A stretch of 23,681 nucleotides of DNA, taken from positions 1 through 23,681 of IMG/VR virus record IMGVR_UViG_3300024262_000246. One strand, written 5' to 3'. The DNA is from a virus. Positions 1 through 6,584 of the stretch are shown here, piece after piece. The notes below the pieces were generated by a model, which was not told where the DNA came from, searched no databases, and was given only the letters and a program-made list of their open reading frames with translations. Each line of letters opens with the position of its first letter. The first letter of the stretch is position 1. The position numbers and the translations under genes are program-made.

Positions 1-77
1 CAAGAGTTACAAGAGTTACAAGAGTTACAAAAGTCACAATAGTTACAATAGTGACAAAAGTGACAAAAGTGACAAGA
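1..77. repeat. degenerate tandem 9-bp repeat
   Basis: About eight copies of a nine-base unit (AAGAGTTAC in the leftmost copies), drifting to AAAAGTGAC towards the right. On the minus strand it encodes the Cys triplet repeat. The unit may continue beyond the left edge. Confidence 0.85.
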
Positions 78-95
78 AGTATTATCAGAACTCAT
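1..95 (-). CDS. Cys-triplet-repeat small protein, partial at left edge
   Basis: Thirty-one residues are visible before the window ends. After a short MSSDNTS start, the chain repeats a three-residue unit, Cys then H/N/D then F/Y/S, eight times (CHF, CHF, CHY, CNY, CDF, CNS, CNS, CNS), and the next codon again begins TG. I chose this frame because its ATG overlaps the TGA of the upstream gene as ATGA, and GGAG lies at a good distance (about 8 nt) inside that gene. The nine-base repeat is also open in other frames, but those lack a start with an SD. No family is recognised. The spacing suggests metal binding or a disulfide-rich ladder, which is inference. It is the third gene of a minus-strand operon of very small genes. 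Confidence 0.65.
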   Translation of the reverse strand, partial: MSSDNTSCHFCHFCHYCNYCDFCNSCNSCNS

Positions 96-107
96 TGGGC
101 TTTCTCC
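85..107 (-). repeat. 23-bp direct repeat, copy 1 (gene-junction cassette)
   Basis: This is identical to 201-223. On the minus strand it holds GGAG, codons for EKAQ and stop, the overlapping ATGA, and the first codons MSS of the next gene. Confidence 0.9.
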
Positions 108-211
108 ACTAATTCATAATATTGTTTATAATAAGAAGTTAATTCATTTGGTTTAACTTCTTCAACTTCTCCTGTTTGTTTATTTCTTACTTTAATCTTT
201 TCAGAACTCAT
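92..211 (-). CDS. small hypothetical protein, 39 aa
   Basis: This is a short charged protein, starting MSSEKIKVRNKQTGEVEEVK and ending ...ELVEKAQ. Its middle is rich in Lys and Glu, followed by a Tyr-rich helix (SYYKQYYELVEKAQ). The ATG overlaps the upstream gene's TGA as ATGA, and its own TGA overlaps the next ATG in the same way, so translation is probably coupled through all three genes. The SD (GGAGAAAG) lies inside the upstream coding sequence. The start and the end of this gene both sit on copies of one 23-bp direct repeat. I recognise no domain or function. Confidence 0.7.
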   Translation of the reverse strand: MSSEKIKVRNKQTGEVEEVKPNELTSYYKQYYELVEKAQ

Positions 212-223
212 TGGGCTTTCTCC
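201..223 (-). repeat. 23-bp direct repeat, copy 2 (gene-junction cassette)
   Basis: This is identical to 85-107. It forms the junction between the 43-aa and 39-aa genes, carrying the downstream gene's SD, the upstream stop and the downstream start. Confidence 0.9.
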
Positions 224-339
224 TTTGCAATTCTTTCAATATAATCGGATAGTGTTTCATTCTTTCGTCCGTAGTAAGCACGTCTTAACTTATTCCACGA
301 CGTTAATCTAAACTTAACCATCTTGTATTGTTTTTCCAT
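208..339 (-). CDS. small basic protein, possible ribbon-helix-helix regulator, 43 aa
   Basis: The protein starts MEKQYKMVKFRLTSWNKL and ends ...SDYIERIAKEKAQ. A short alternating beta-like strand (YKMVKFRLT) followed by two predicted helices, the second with SDYIERIA, resembles MetJ/Arc-type ribbon-helix-helix proteins in size and order. That assignment is from pattern only. It is the first gene of a three-gene operon. A TATA-like box lies 26 nt upstream of the ATG with no SD, so the mRNA is probably leaderless. Two GTTTAC half-sites 11 bp apart sit between the box and the start, which would suit autoregulation by a dimeric DNA-binding protein. It ends in the same EKAQ as the next gene because both stops fall in a shared repeat. 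Confidence 0.7.
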   Translation of the reverse strand: MEKQYKMVKFRLTSWNKLRRAYYGRKNETLSDYIERIAKEKAQ

Positions 340-340
340 G

Positions 341-357
341 GTAAACTTATAGTAAAC
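341..357 (-). promoter_or_regulatory. candidate operator, two GTTTAC half-sites 11 bp apart
   Basis: The minus strand reads GTTTACTATAAGTTTAC between the TATA box and the start codon. A near copy (GTTTACTATAGGTTTAA) lies in the divergent region at 3569-3585. One helical turn between half-sites suits a ribbon-helix-helix dimer pair. Function is inferred. Confidence 0.4.
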
Positions 358-360
358 TAC

Positions 361-371
361 CTTTATAAATG
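361..371 (-). promoter_or_regulatory. archaeal-type TATA box for the small-gene operon
   Basis: The minus strand reads ATTTATAAAG, centred 26 nt from the ATG at 339, with no SD between. That is the spacing of a leaderless archaeal promoter. It lies immediately beside the 3' end of the metallophosphoesterase gene. Confidence 0.6.
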
Positions 372-378
372 TATCTAT

Positions 379-1194
379 TTATAATGAAACTCTTATAGTA
401 TGTTCTAATCCGCCAAGTTTTAATTTTGGGCTTCCAATTCTGGCTGGTTCCATGTTAGCCATATGTGCATAACTTCCCCAGTGTTTTAAATAACTACCTG
501 TAAGAATATAATGTTTTTGAGCCTCATCAATTTGTCTTGTGGATTTATTTATCTTATAGAAATTTTGAACGTGATGACTTAATTGATGGACATGACCCTG
601 TGCATAGATTTCTGAATCTATCATCTGGTTTGCCTTAATTATGTTAGCTATTTTTGTGTGTGGCATTCTAGCTCCAGAATTTCCATGTGTAGTATAAAGA
701 GTATAACTTTGTTTTCCAATTCTTAAAATATGTGCAGCTCCTGTTCCAAGATATTTAACATTTAATAAACTGCTTAAAATTTTAGATAAGTTTGCTCCAG
801 AATGATTGTATACTCTTGCTTCATGGTTTCCTATATGATTTCCTAATATTAATCCCTCATCTGCCAATGGTTTGTATAACTCAACAGCCTTTTCTAATTG
901 TTGTTGAACAATTTCACTTTGTTCAAATATACCTGCACCGATACTTGTCTTAGTAGCCGTTTCTAGCTCATCACCCATTAAAATAACATGAACTCCGTTC
1001 TCTAAACAATAGTCTAAATTTCTTCTATGTGTATCTTCATCATAATAATTACTTCCAATATGTTCATCACCCATAAGAATTATTTCTTTTTTATCCACAT
1101 CAAATTTATGTAAATTTACCTTTCGAGAATGAGGTGTTTTAGATAAAGTATTTTCCCAATCTTGTTTGTTTTGAACATTTTTTTTGATACTCAT
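379..1194 (-). CDS. calcineurin-like metallophosphoesterase
   Basis: The 271-aa protein shows the two-metal phosphoesterase signature in order: GDEH at 42-45, GDELE at 74-78, GNHE at 122-125, TTHG at 168-171 and GHVH at 200-203. These supply the Asp, His and Asn metal ligands of the family, which hydrolyses phosphomono- or diesters (nucleases, cyclic nucleotide and polynucleotide phosphatases). The substrate cannot be read from the sequence. The protein is cytoplasmic, with no signal peptide. It lies downstream of the primase in the replication half of the genome, which suggests nucleic acid processing or nucleotide signalling. It has its own TATA-like box 25 nt before the ATG and no SD, so the mRNA is probably leaderless. 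The second motif has Glu in its last position where Asp would also be possible. Confidence 0.88.
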   Translation of the reverse strand: MSIKKNVQNKQDWENTLSKTPHSRKVNLHKFDVDKKEIILMGDEHIGSNYYDEDTHRRNLDYCLENGVHVILMGDELETATKTSIGAGIFEQSEIVQQQLEKAVELYKPLADEGLILGNHIGNHEARVYNHSGANLSKILSSLLNVKYLGTGAAHILRIGKQSYTLYTTHGNSGARMPHTKIANIIKANQMIDSEIYAQGHVHQLSHHVQNFYKINKSTRQIDEAQKHYILTGSYLKHWGSYAHMANMEPARIGSPKLKLGGLEHTIRVSL

Positions 1195-1209
1195 TTTAAT
1201 ATTATGTAA

Positions 1210-1228
1210 AAGGTATTTTTAAAACCTT
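1210..1228 (-). promoter_or_regulatory. palindromic TATA promoter for the phosphoesterase gene
   Basis: The minus strand reads AAGGTTTTAAAAATACCTT, a near palindrome centred 25 nt from the ATG at 1194. It belongs to the GGTTTTAAAA family found before other genes here, and it overlaps the stop codon of the primase gene. Confidence 0.6.
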
Positions 1229-3437
1229 ATAATTCCAAATCCTCCTCTTTGGATAAATTGTTTAAATCATAATTTTTGGAAGGGTCTTTGAATTTTATGT
1301 AATTATAAACTCTGAATTTCTTATAGTTTAGAGTTTTGAAACTTTGCATGGCTCCAATTTTTTGTAAACAATCTTTCCGCTCTGATAACTTTTCTAATTG
1401 TAAATTATGTTCAATACAAAACTCAATGTATCCACGGTTTAAATCATTAATACTGATAAAACCGTTTAAACTAGTGTCAACTTCTACTTCAGATGTCAAA
1501 AACGCAGAGAAGCTGGAAGCCACGTCTGCCCATTTTGACCTTGTAAATTTATTATCTTCAGTTTCTGTAAACTTCTGATTCTTTTGTAACCTCTCTAACC
1601 CAGTAAGTGCCCAATTTAATAAACCTGACATCTCTTTGTCAGATGTAATTGTGTTCAAAATATTAACATCGATTTGTCTTTCGTGTTCTTCTTTAGGGTC
1701 ATTAACAAATTTATATGGAAAATCAACTCTTATCCATCTGTCATAATAACCTTCAGAATCATCATTAACGTTTGGTAATTCATTACATGCAAATAAGAAT
1801 TTAGCAAAGTTTATGAATTTGATAGGACTTAAAAATTTCCTCATACAAGTTGTTGAATCTCTACCTGTGAATTGTTTTAACTTTGAAGTGTCTTCAATTT
1901 TAGTTTTTGGAATATCCCCGCCCAAATTAACATATTTCCCAAATAACTTTTCAGTATCATATGAATTAGGTTTTGTAATTTCCTGTAGAGATAAACTTAA
2001 AGAATTTTGATAACCAACAAATCTTTCTATCAGTCCTAAAAGTTTTCCCTTACCGTTTCTTCCACTTCCTAAAAATATAAAAGTCTTTTCAATATTATAC
2101 TCACGGAAAAGTAAATATCCAAACAATTCCTGTATCAATTCCATATTCTCATTATCTTTAAGAATATCTTTAATAAATTTTAATGTAAGTTCGGGTTTAA
2201 TCAATGGGTCAAATATTAGTGGTAACTTATTGAAAAAAATATATTTATCTGAAAATGGTTCAATCGTTTTAGTTTTAATATCTAAAATACCATTAATTAA
2301 TGGGACCTTAGTTATATCTTCATTAATAAAAAAATCATCCTGATGTTTGTAAGTATCAGCTTCAATCTTAGCAACAACTTTATTAGAGAATGTCATGGAA
2401 TATAGTGGTCCCAGTATAGACCGTACAAATTGGTGTATGTAAGTTCGGGCATTTGGCACATATATTCCATTTCTATACACCCACATTTCCGTATCTTTGT
2501 CGTTTCGTATGGTTGTAATATTATTCATTTTAACAATTTCATCAGCTAATAATTCAGATGCTATATGTTTTGTTTTCTGTTCTGAATACATTTCTAATAT
2601 TTTAATCTTGAGATTATCATTTAATCCTGCCATCTTAGCTAATTCTCTTTTGGCTTCCTTAAATGTGCAAGTGTTCATCTTTTGGAATAATTGTATAACA
2701 TTTCCAGATTCTTCACAATGAAAACAGTGCCAAAGTGTATCTGAATGGCTAAAACATTTTCCGGACTCTGAAGAATGTCCCAACGGGCAATTTGTTAAGA
2801 TTCCGGGCGGTGTTTTGATATTTTGTGGTAATAAATCAACGGGTTTAATTTTCTCTTTGATTGCTACACATACTTCATCAAAATCTAATGTTGGAGAATC
2901 TTCCCTCTTTTTGGTTTTGGGGTTGATTATTTCTAAATTAGGCATAATGTTCTTTAAAATGTCAAATAGCTCTGTTTTGCCCACAGAAGCAATCTCACGA
3001 GGGTTTATGATTTCGTAACCTTTTCCATTAAGAAGTGTAGAAAGTGGACCCAGCACGTATGTATGGGCTCCCTGTAGGTCAAACACACGGGACTTGTTGT
3101 GGTCTGCACGAAATCCGACTGGTAATGTGTCTTCATCTGATTCTACATGAAAATAGAAATGGTATAAACCTTTACCCGCAGATTTAACTATAAAGGTTTC
3201 TCTAATCTTTTCATTTTGTAATAATTGTTCCTGAATTTTAGAATTATCACAATCAATTACCATTAAATTGTTATTACCACATAAAACTCCATAGGTTGGC
3301 TCATCTTTTGGAAAGTCTTCGTAAGAATAATTTGCTTTCGTCGGCCATGCCTTTTCAGCGGCCACTTTTTGTTTATCGACATCGTTATGTCTTAATCGTA
3401 TAAAACGCTCTTTTTTTAGTTGATTTGGGATAATCAT
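1227..3437 (-). CDS. prim-pol, CHC2 zinc finger and SF3 helicase fusion (replicative primase-helicase)
   Basis: The 736-aa protein has three parts. Residues about 15-160 are an archaeo-eukaryotic prim-pol domain, with VIDCD (D62, D64), a KGLYHFYF histidine segment (H93) and VFDLQG (D120). Residues about 195-270 are a CHC2-like zinc finger with C217, H221, C238 and C241. Residues about 290-680 are a D5/P4-type superfamily 3 helicase, with Walker A GSGRNGKGK at 457-465, Walker B-like VNLGGD ending at 508, the FACNELPN sensor motif around 552 and the YDRWIRVDF arginine segment at 565-573. It should unwind DNA and prime synthesis of the viral genome. It faces the repeat-rich divergent region. A TATA-like box lies 25 nt upstream. 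GGATGAT is present but 14 nt from the ATG, so leaderless initiation is favoured. Confidence 0.9.
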   Translation of the reverse strand: MIIPNQLKKERFIRLRHNDVDKQKVAAEKAWPTKANYSYEDFPKDEPTYGVLCGNNNLMVIDCDNSKIQEQLLQNEKIRETFIVKSAGKGLYHFYFHVESDEDTLPVGFRADHNKSRVFDLQGAHTYVLGPLSTLLNGKGYEIINPREIASVGKTELFDILKNIMPNLEIINPKTKKREDSPTLDFDEVCVAIKEKIKPVDLLPQNIKTPPGILTNCPLGHSSESGKCFSHSDTLWHCFHCEESGNVIQLFQKMNTCTFKEAKRELAKMAGLNDNLKIKILEMYSEQKTKHIASELLADEIVKMNNITTIRNDKDTEMWVYRNGIYVPNARTYIHQFVRSILGPLYSMTFSNKVVAKIEADTYKHQDDFFINEDITKVPLINGILDIKTKTIEPFSDKYIFFNKLPLIFDPLIKPELTLKFIKDILKDNENMELIQELFGYLLFREYNIEKTFIFLGSGRNGKGKLLGLIERFVGYQNSLSLSLQEITKPNSYDTEKLFGKYVNLGGDIPKTKIEDTSKLKQFTGRDSTTCMRKFLSPIKFINFAKFLFACNELPNVNDDSEGYYDRWIRVDFPYKFVNDPKEEHERQIDVNILNTITSDKEMSGLLNWALTGLERLQKNQKFTETEDNKFTRSKWADVASSFSAFLTSEVEVDTSLNGFISINDLNRGYIEFCIEHNLQLEKLSERKDCLQKIGAMQSFKTLNYKKFRVYNYIKFKDPSKNYDLNNLSKEEDLEL

Positions 3438-3456
3438 GTTTTAATAATATTATCAT

Positions 3457-3468
3457 CCTTTATAATAC
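3457..3468 (-). promoter_or_regulatory. TATA box for the primase-helicase gene
   Basis: The minus strand reads GTATTATAAAGG, centred about 25 nt from the ATG at 3437. A second TATAAAG lies further out, near 3470-3476. Confidence 0.55.
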
Positions 3469-3516
3469 TTTATAATTACTATTAAATTATTACACAAATT
3501 CTGTGCATTCTGTTCT

Positions 3517-3614
3517 GGTACAAAAGGAACCAAAAAGAGTACTAAAATACCTATAGGGAAAGTTAAAAGTTTACTATAGGTTTAAAATATATATAATTAT
3601 GTTCCTTTTGTGCC
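3517..3614. repeat. inverted repeat pair GG(T/C)ACAAAAGGAAC
   Basis: The 14-bp arms are at 3517-3530 and 3601-3614, in opposite orientation, with one mismatch. Between them lie the CCTATAG/CTATAGG inverted pair and the GTTTACTATAGGTTTAA element. Confidence 0.8.
3569..3585 (+). promoter_or_regulatory. second copy of the GTTTAC operator-like element
   Basis: The sequence GTTTACTATAGGTTTAA matches the element at the small-gene promoter (341-357) at all but two positions and keeps the 11-bp half-site period. Confidence 0.4.
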
Positions 3615-3628
3615 ATTCTCATAAGGAA

Positions 3629-3662
3629 TTGGAGGAACAAAAACAGTTTGGAGGAACAAAAA
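3629..3662 (+). repeat. direct repeat TTGGAGGAACAAAAA, two copies
   Basis: The copies are at 3629-3643 and 3648-3662, a 19-bp period. The core GGAACAAAA resembles the arms of the inverted repeat just upstream, so one protein may bind all four sites. Confidence 0.8.
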
Positions 3663-3727
3663 TAATCGCATAAAAACCTCAAAAAATGCAATTATTGGGG
3701 TTTTGGCTAAAAAATAAAATAGAAAAG

Positions 3728-3737
3728 TATATAAAGT
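3728..3737 (+). promoter_or_regulatory. TATA box for the packaging operon
   Basis: AGTATATAAAG is a close match to the archaeal TATA consensus, about 40 nt before the ATG at 3774. The predicted transcript start near 3758 leaves a short leader containing GAGATGAT, which can act as an SD. Confidence 0.6.
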
Positions 3738-3773
3738 TTAATATTATTATTATTGTTATAGAGATGATAAAAC

Positions 3774-4238
3774 ATGAAATCTAAGAAAAAGAAGTGGGGA
3801 AATATGACTCCGAAACAAATTGCTGCAGTCAAAAAGAATCTAATTCCACATAGTAAAAGGAGTAAAGCAGAAGTTAAGCGAATAGCTAGTTTGGGAGGTA
3901 GACATCTAAAAGGGCCTAGAAATACTACAAATATTAAAATAATGAACAGGTTAAAAAAGTTAAAACAACAAGGATTAACTGATGAGAATGCAGCATGGTT
4001 GCATGATATGATGACAGATTCTGAAATGGCCTCAATGCATATACTTGAGTATATTCATAAATTACAAAAGGATTCGGACGATGTTAAAGATGTTAATGCT
4101 GCAGTTAAAACTACAATGGATTGGTACAAAATTAAACACGGCACAAAGGAAAACGATAAAAATATTAAAATAGCGGCAATTATATTAAGCAAAACAGAAA
4201 AGGAGAAAGAAATAACACGGCTATTAACATTATCATAG
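3774..4238 (+). CDS. probable small terminase subunit (TerS-like)
   Basis: The 154-aa protein is basic at its N-terminus. The segment NLIPHSKRSKAEVKRIASLGG (about 22-42) resembles the small-subunit or packaging-associated segment often seen just before large terminase genes. Helices rich in Lys and Leu follow (IMNRLKKLKQQGLTDENAAWLHDMM). Small terminases recognise the packaging site and stimulate the large-subunit ATPase. The call rests mainly on position directly upstream of the terminase large gene, size and helical content. A TATA box and GAGATGAT precede the ATG. The coding region is followed by an 11-bp palindrome (4237-4247) and a GC-rich stem-loop. Confidence 0.6.
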   Translation: MKSKKKKWGNMTPKQIAAVKKNLIPHSKRSKAEVKRIASLGGRHLKGPRNTTNIKIMNRLKKLKQQGLTDENAAWLHDMMTDSEMASMHILEYIHKLQKDSDDVKDVNAAVKTTMDWYKIKHGTKENDKNIKIAAIILSKTEKEKEITRLLTLS

Positions 4239-4254
4239 TTGACAACTTCAACAC

Positions 4255-4300
4255 GGGCGAGGTTTTTTGTCTATCACGACATCATCTTTTTTCCTCGCCC
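4255..4300 (+). other. GC-rich stem-loop between the terminase genes
   Basis: GGGCGAGG at 4255-4262 pairs perfectly with CCTCGCCC at 4293-4300 across a 30-nt loop that begins and ends with TTTTTT. Such GC-rich arms are exceptional in this AT-rich sequence. It ends 12 nt before the large terminase ATG, which has no SD. It could be a packaging site, an RNA control element or a terminator/attenuator. Confidence 0.6.
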
Positions 4301-4312
4301 ATCATAATTAAA

Positions 4313-5830
4313 ATGAAAGTAACATCAAGACAAATAGCTAAGATAATCCAATATACAAGTGATGATGAGGTTCTAAGACAATTATTAGAACACATATTTG
4401 AAGATAAACAAAACATTAATACATTTGCCGAGGTATTCTTTCCAAATACTATCACTAATAAGGTGCCTTCATTCCATCAAGAGTTTTATGATTTCTTATT
4501 TGCTAATGGAAGTGGTGCAATGGCAGCACCAAGAGGTCACGCTAAATCCTCAATAACAGGTATTATATTTTTAATATATTGTATTGTTTATAAATTGGAA
4601 AAGTACATAGTTTATACATCACAGAACCATTCAAAGACGGTGCAATTCTTGGACCCTGTAAGAAATGAGTTTAAGAATAATAAAATGTTAAGATTTGTTT
4701 ATGGTGACTTAACGCCAACATCTGCAAGGGATGACGAAGGTAAAGACCGTGAAGATTGTTTTGATGTTGGAGGCTGTAGAGTTGAAGCAGTATCCTTTGA
4801 AAAGAATATTAGAGGTTTTAAATGGAAAAACTATAGACCAACACTAATCATTTTAGACGATATTGAAGATGACCAACGTGTATTAAATCCAGAGTTAAGA
4901 GTTAAGGACGAAAACAAATTAAACAAAGTTATTATCCCATCTTTAGATATTAATGGTCGGTATAAGTTTATTGGTACATTATTACATTATGATTCATTAC
5001 TAGCTAAAAAGCTTAAACTACATGGAGGTAAAACATTTAAGGCATGTGATGAGAATATGGAGAATATATTATGGCCTGAAAGATTTACAAAGGAAGTGTT
5101 AATACAAATTAAACATGACATCGGTTCTATACCATTCCAGCAAGAATATTTAAACAACCCAATAGATACAGCGTCGTCAATTATTAAACGTGAATGGATA
5201 GAACAATGCTTTGATGAAACGTTATCACACGAAGATACAAGAGGTATGGATTTCACAATGAAAACAATGGGTGCAGACTTTGCATTCTCTGATAGGATAA
5301 CAGCTGATACTAGCCCATTCGTTGGGTTAGGAACATATAATGATAAATACTATTTATTAAATTGTAACATCTATAAGGGATTATCAATCAATGAGCAAAT
5401 GGATATTATTAAAGATGATTTACATCCAAAATATAAATACGATTCAATAGGTTTAGAGGAGAATAGTATTAAAGCAATAAGTAAAGACATACAGCAATGG
5501 AATTTACCTATCACTCTATTTTGGACAGCAGCAAGCGACCCAGCAATGAGGAAAACTCCAGATTATGATTGGAGTGAAAAACGTCACACAGTTGGTAAGA
5601 TTAATCTTATCATGAGGTTAGGAACAGCATTTGAAAATAAATCAATTGTTATACCATATAAAACCGAAAAGGATAAATATATTGCTGATAAAATATTATC
5701 GGAGTGTACAAGCTTTGCATTAAGTGAAGGTAAACTCGTGGAGGCTGGTGTGCATCCTGATATACCAATAGCATTAGGTTATGCTTTAGAGTTAATAAAT
5801 CAACGAGGTGCATACTTTGACTTCGGGTGA
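4313..5830 (+). CDS. terL: terminase large subunit
   Basis: The 505-aa protein is the ATP-driven DNA packaging motor and headful or site-specific nuclease. Residues 72-79 (APRGHAKS) are the Walker A variant usual in terminases. LIILDDIEDD at 178-187 is Walker B with its acidic residue, and FIGTLLH at 219-225 is a coupling motif. The RNase H-like nuclease domain begins near 315, with D322 in GADFAFS, E382/E383 in GLEEN and D483 in HPDIPIALGY as likely metal ligands. Length is normal. The ATG is not preceded by an SD but by the stem-loop at 4255-4300, so its translation may depend on that structure or on coupling. It overlaps the next gene by 23 nt. Confidence 0.93.
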   Translation: MKVTSRQIAKIIQYTSDDEVLRQLLEHIFEDKQNINTFAEVFFPNTITNKVPSFHQEFYDFLFANGSGAMAAPRGHAKSSITGIIFLIYCIVYKLEKYIVYTSQNHSKTVQFLDPVRNEFKNNKMLRFVYGDLTPTSARDDEGKDREDCFDVGGCRVEAVSFEKNIRGFKWKNYRPTLIILDDIEDDQRVLNPELRVKDENKLNKVIIPSLDINGRYKFIGTLLHYDSLLAKKLKLHGGKTFKACDENMENILWPERFTKEVLIQIKHDIGSIPFQQEYLNNPIDTASSIIKREWIEQCFDETLSHEDTRGMDFTMKTMGADFAFSDRITADTSPFVGLGTYNDKYYLLNCNIYKGLSINEQMDIIKDDLHPKYKYDSIGLEENSIKAISKDIQQWNLPITLFWTAASDPAMRKTPDYDWSEKRHTVGKINLIMRLGTAFENKSIVIPYKTEKDKYIADKILSECTSFALSEGKLVEAGVHPDIPIALGYALELINQRGAYFDFG

Positions 5831-6089
5831 TTTTAGGGAACGATATTTCCAATGCCCGTATTGTTTAAAATATGAAGGCGGTCATAAAGTAAGAGTACCT
5901 AAATCTGTTGGGAAGTATAGAGTCAAGATAATGTATAATGATATATTAATATTTACTTGTTGTAAGTGTGCACGAATATTTAAAATAATATATAAGCCAG
6001 AGATGGTGCTATGGTCATATATGAATAGTAAGAAACGTTTAGAGTTTAAAGAGATTCAACATACAAGACACAAAGGAGGTAAAAAGTAA
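5808..6089 (+). CDS. small zinc-ribbon protein, 93 aa
   Basis: A zinc ribbon is formed by CPYC at 16-19 and CCKC at 51-54, separated by a basic strand region, followed by a Lys/Arg-rich tail ending in GGKK. The start chosen is GTG, 23 nt inside the terminase gene; a TTG at 5817 is an alternative, and no ATG is available before the first zinc knuckle. Its function is unknown. Nucleic acid or protein binding during packaging is possible from its place between terminase and portal. The last codons contain the SD (AAAGGAGGT) of the next gene, so the two are translationally linked. Confidence 0.7.
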   Translation: MHTLTSGDFRERYFQCPYCLKYEGGHKVRVPKSVGKYRVKIMYNDILIFTCCKCARIFKIIYKPEMVLWSYMNSKKRLEFKEIQHTRHKGGKK

Positions 6090-6539
6090 ATGGAAAAGAA
6101 TTTTAAAATGGTCGGAGATAAACTGCATGTAACATTTGAAACTGGAGATAAAGTATTTATTCCTGTGGGAGAAGAACAAAAAGAAGTAGGAGAATATAAA
6201 CAAGTCAATGTCCAAATTATAGATAAGGATAAGATTCAAACTCTTATAGATTTTACCAGCAAAGAGATAGAAGTATCTGAAAATAATCTTAAAAAGTTAA
6301 TTCAGAAATTAGAACCAATTAAAGGCTTACAAGAAATTGATGATGAGTTATTAAAGGCAATGAAGGAATCATTAAAGAAAGGTTCAAAAACTTTTAGAGA
6401 TAAAATGGCTAAACTTAATCAAAGAATTAACGATTTGGATTTAAAGAAAGGATTAAATGCTAACATTAAATACTATAATGATAGACTTGCAGACATGAAA
6501 TTAGACCTTAAACAACTAAATGCAGCTATTAAAAAATAA
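6090..6539 (+). CDS. coiled-coil hypothetical protein
   Basis: This 149-aa protein begins directly after the previous TAA, with AAAGGAGGT ten bases upstream of its ATG. Residues 1-45 are strand-rich (KLHVTFETGDKVFIPVG). Residues about 50-149 are a long, highly charged helical region with heptad-like Leu/Ile spacing, probably a coiled coil (KKLIQKLEPIKGLQEIDDEL; MAKLNQRINDLDLKKGL). No family is recognised. Its position between the terminase and portal suggests a head or packaging accessory role. It ends just before the portal promoter. Confidence 0.7.
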   Translation: MEKNFKMVGDKLHVTFETGDKVFIPVGEEQKEVGEYKQVNVQIIDKDKIQTLIDFTSKEIEVSENNLKKLIQKLEPIKGLQEIDDELLKAMKESLKKGSKTFRDKMAKLNQRINDLDLKKGLNANIKYYNDRLADMKLDLKQLNAAIKK

Positions 6540-6543
6540 TTGA

Positions 6544-6555
6544 TGGTTTTATAAT
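6544..6555 (+). promoter_or_regulatory. TGGTTTTATAAT promoter for the portal module
   Basis: A member of the TGGTTTTAWAA family, five bases after the upstream stop codon. The centre is about 34 nt before the portal ATG and no SD is present, so any leader is under about 10 nt. Confidence 0.55.
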
Positions 6556-6584
6556 TAAATTTTATTTATTATTTTTATCTTAAA

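Larger units (their letters stand above)
3438..3773. other. divergent intergenic region, candidate origin/operator
   Basis: This 336-bp stretch separates the minus-strand replication genes from the plus-strand late genes, and I see no convincing gene in it. It holds an inverted pair GG(T/C)ACAAAAGGAAC at 3517-3530 and 3601-3614, and an inverted pair CCTATAG/CTATAGG at 3550-3556 and 3574-3580. It also has direct repeats TTGGAGGAACAAAAA at 3629-3643 and 3648-3662, a GTTTAC operator-like element, long AT tracts (3581-3600), and a weak inverted repeat AAAACCTC/GGGGTTTT at 3673-3704. Iterated sites, AT-richness and proximity to the primase suggest an origin or a switch region. This is inference. 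Confidence 0.5.

Noticed and set aside
1-114. Plus-strand open frames through the left-edge repeats (QEL repeats stopping at 42; KSY repeats stopping at 114)
   Set aside because: A 9-bp repeat without stops stays open in most frames. No start or SD is visible, and the minus-strand frame has coupled starts with neighbours.
85-223. The 23-bp direct repeats as a CRISPR array or attachment site
   Set aside because: There are only two copies, the sequence between is a coding frame, and each copy has a clear translational role. No integrase is present.
3599-3673. 24-codon ORF in the divergent region (MFLLCHSHKELEEQ...)
   Set aside because: It has no SD, the TATA-like tract is too close, and it covers repeats better explained as binding sites.
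3673-3704. Inverted repeat AAAACCTC/GGGGTTTT as a terminator
   Set aside because: It is imperfect, and no gene ends into it on either strand. It is kept only as part of the intergenic repeats.
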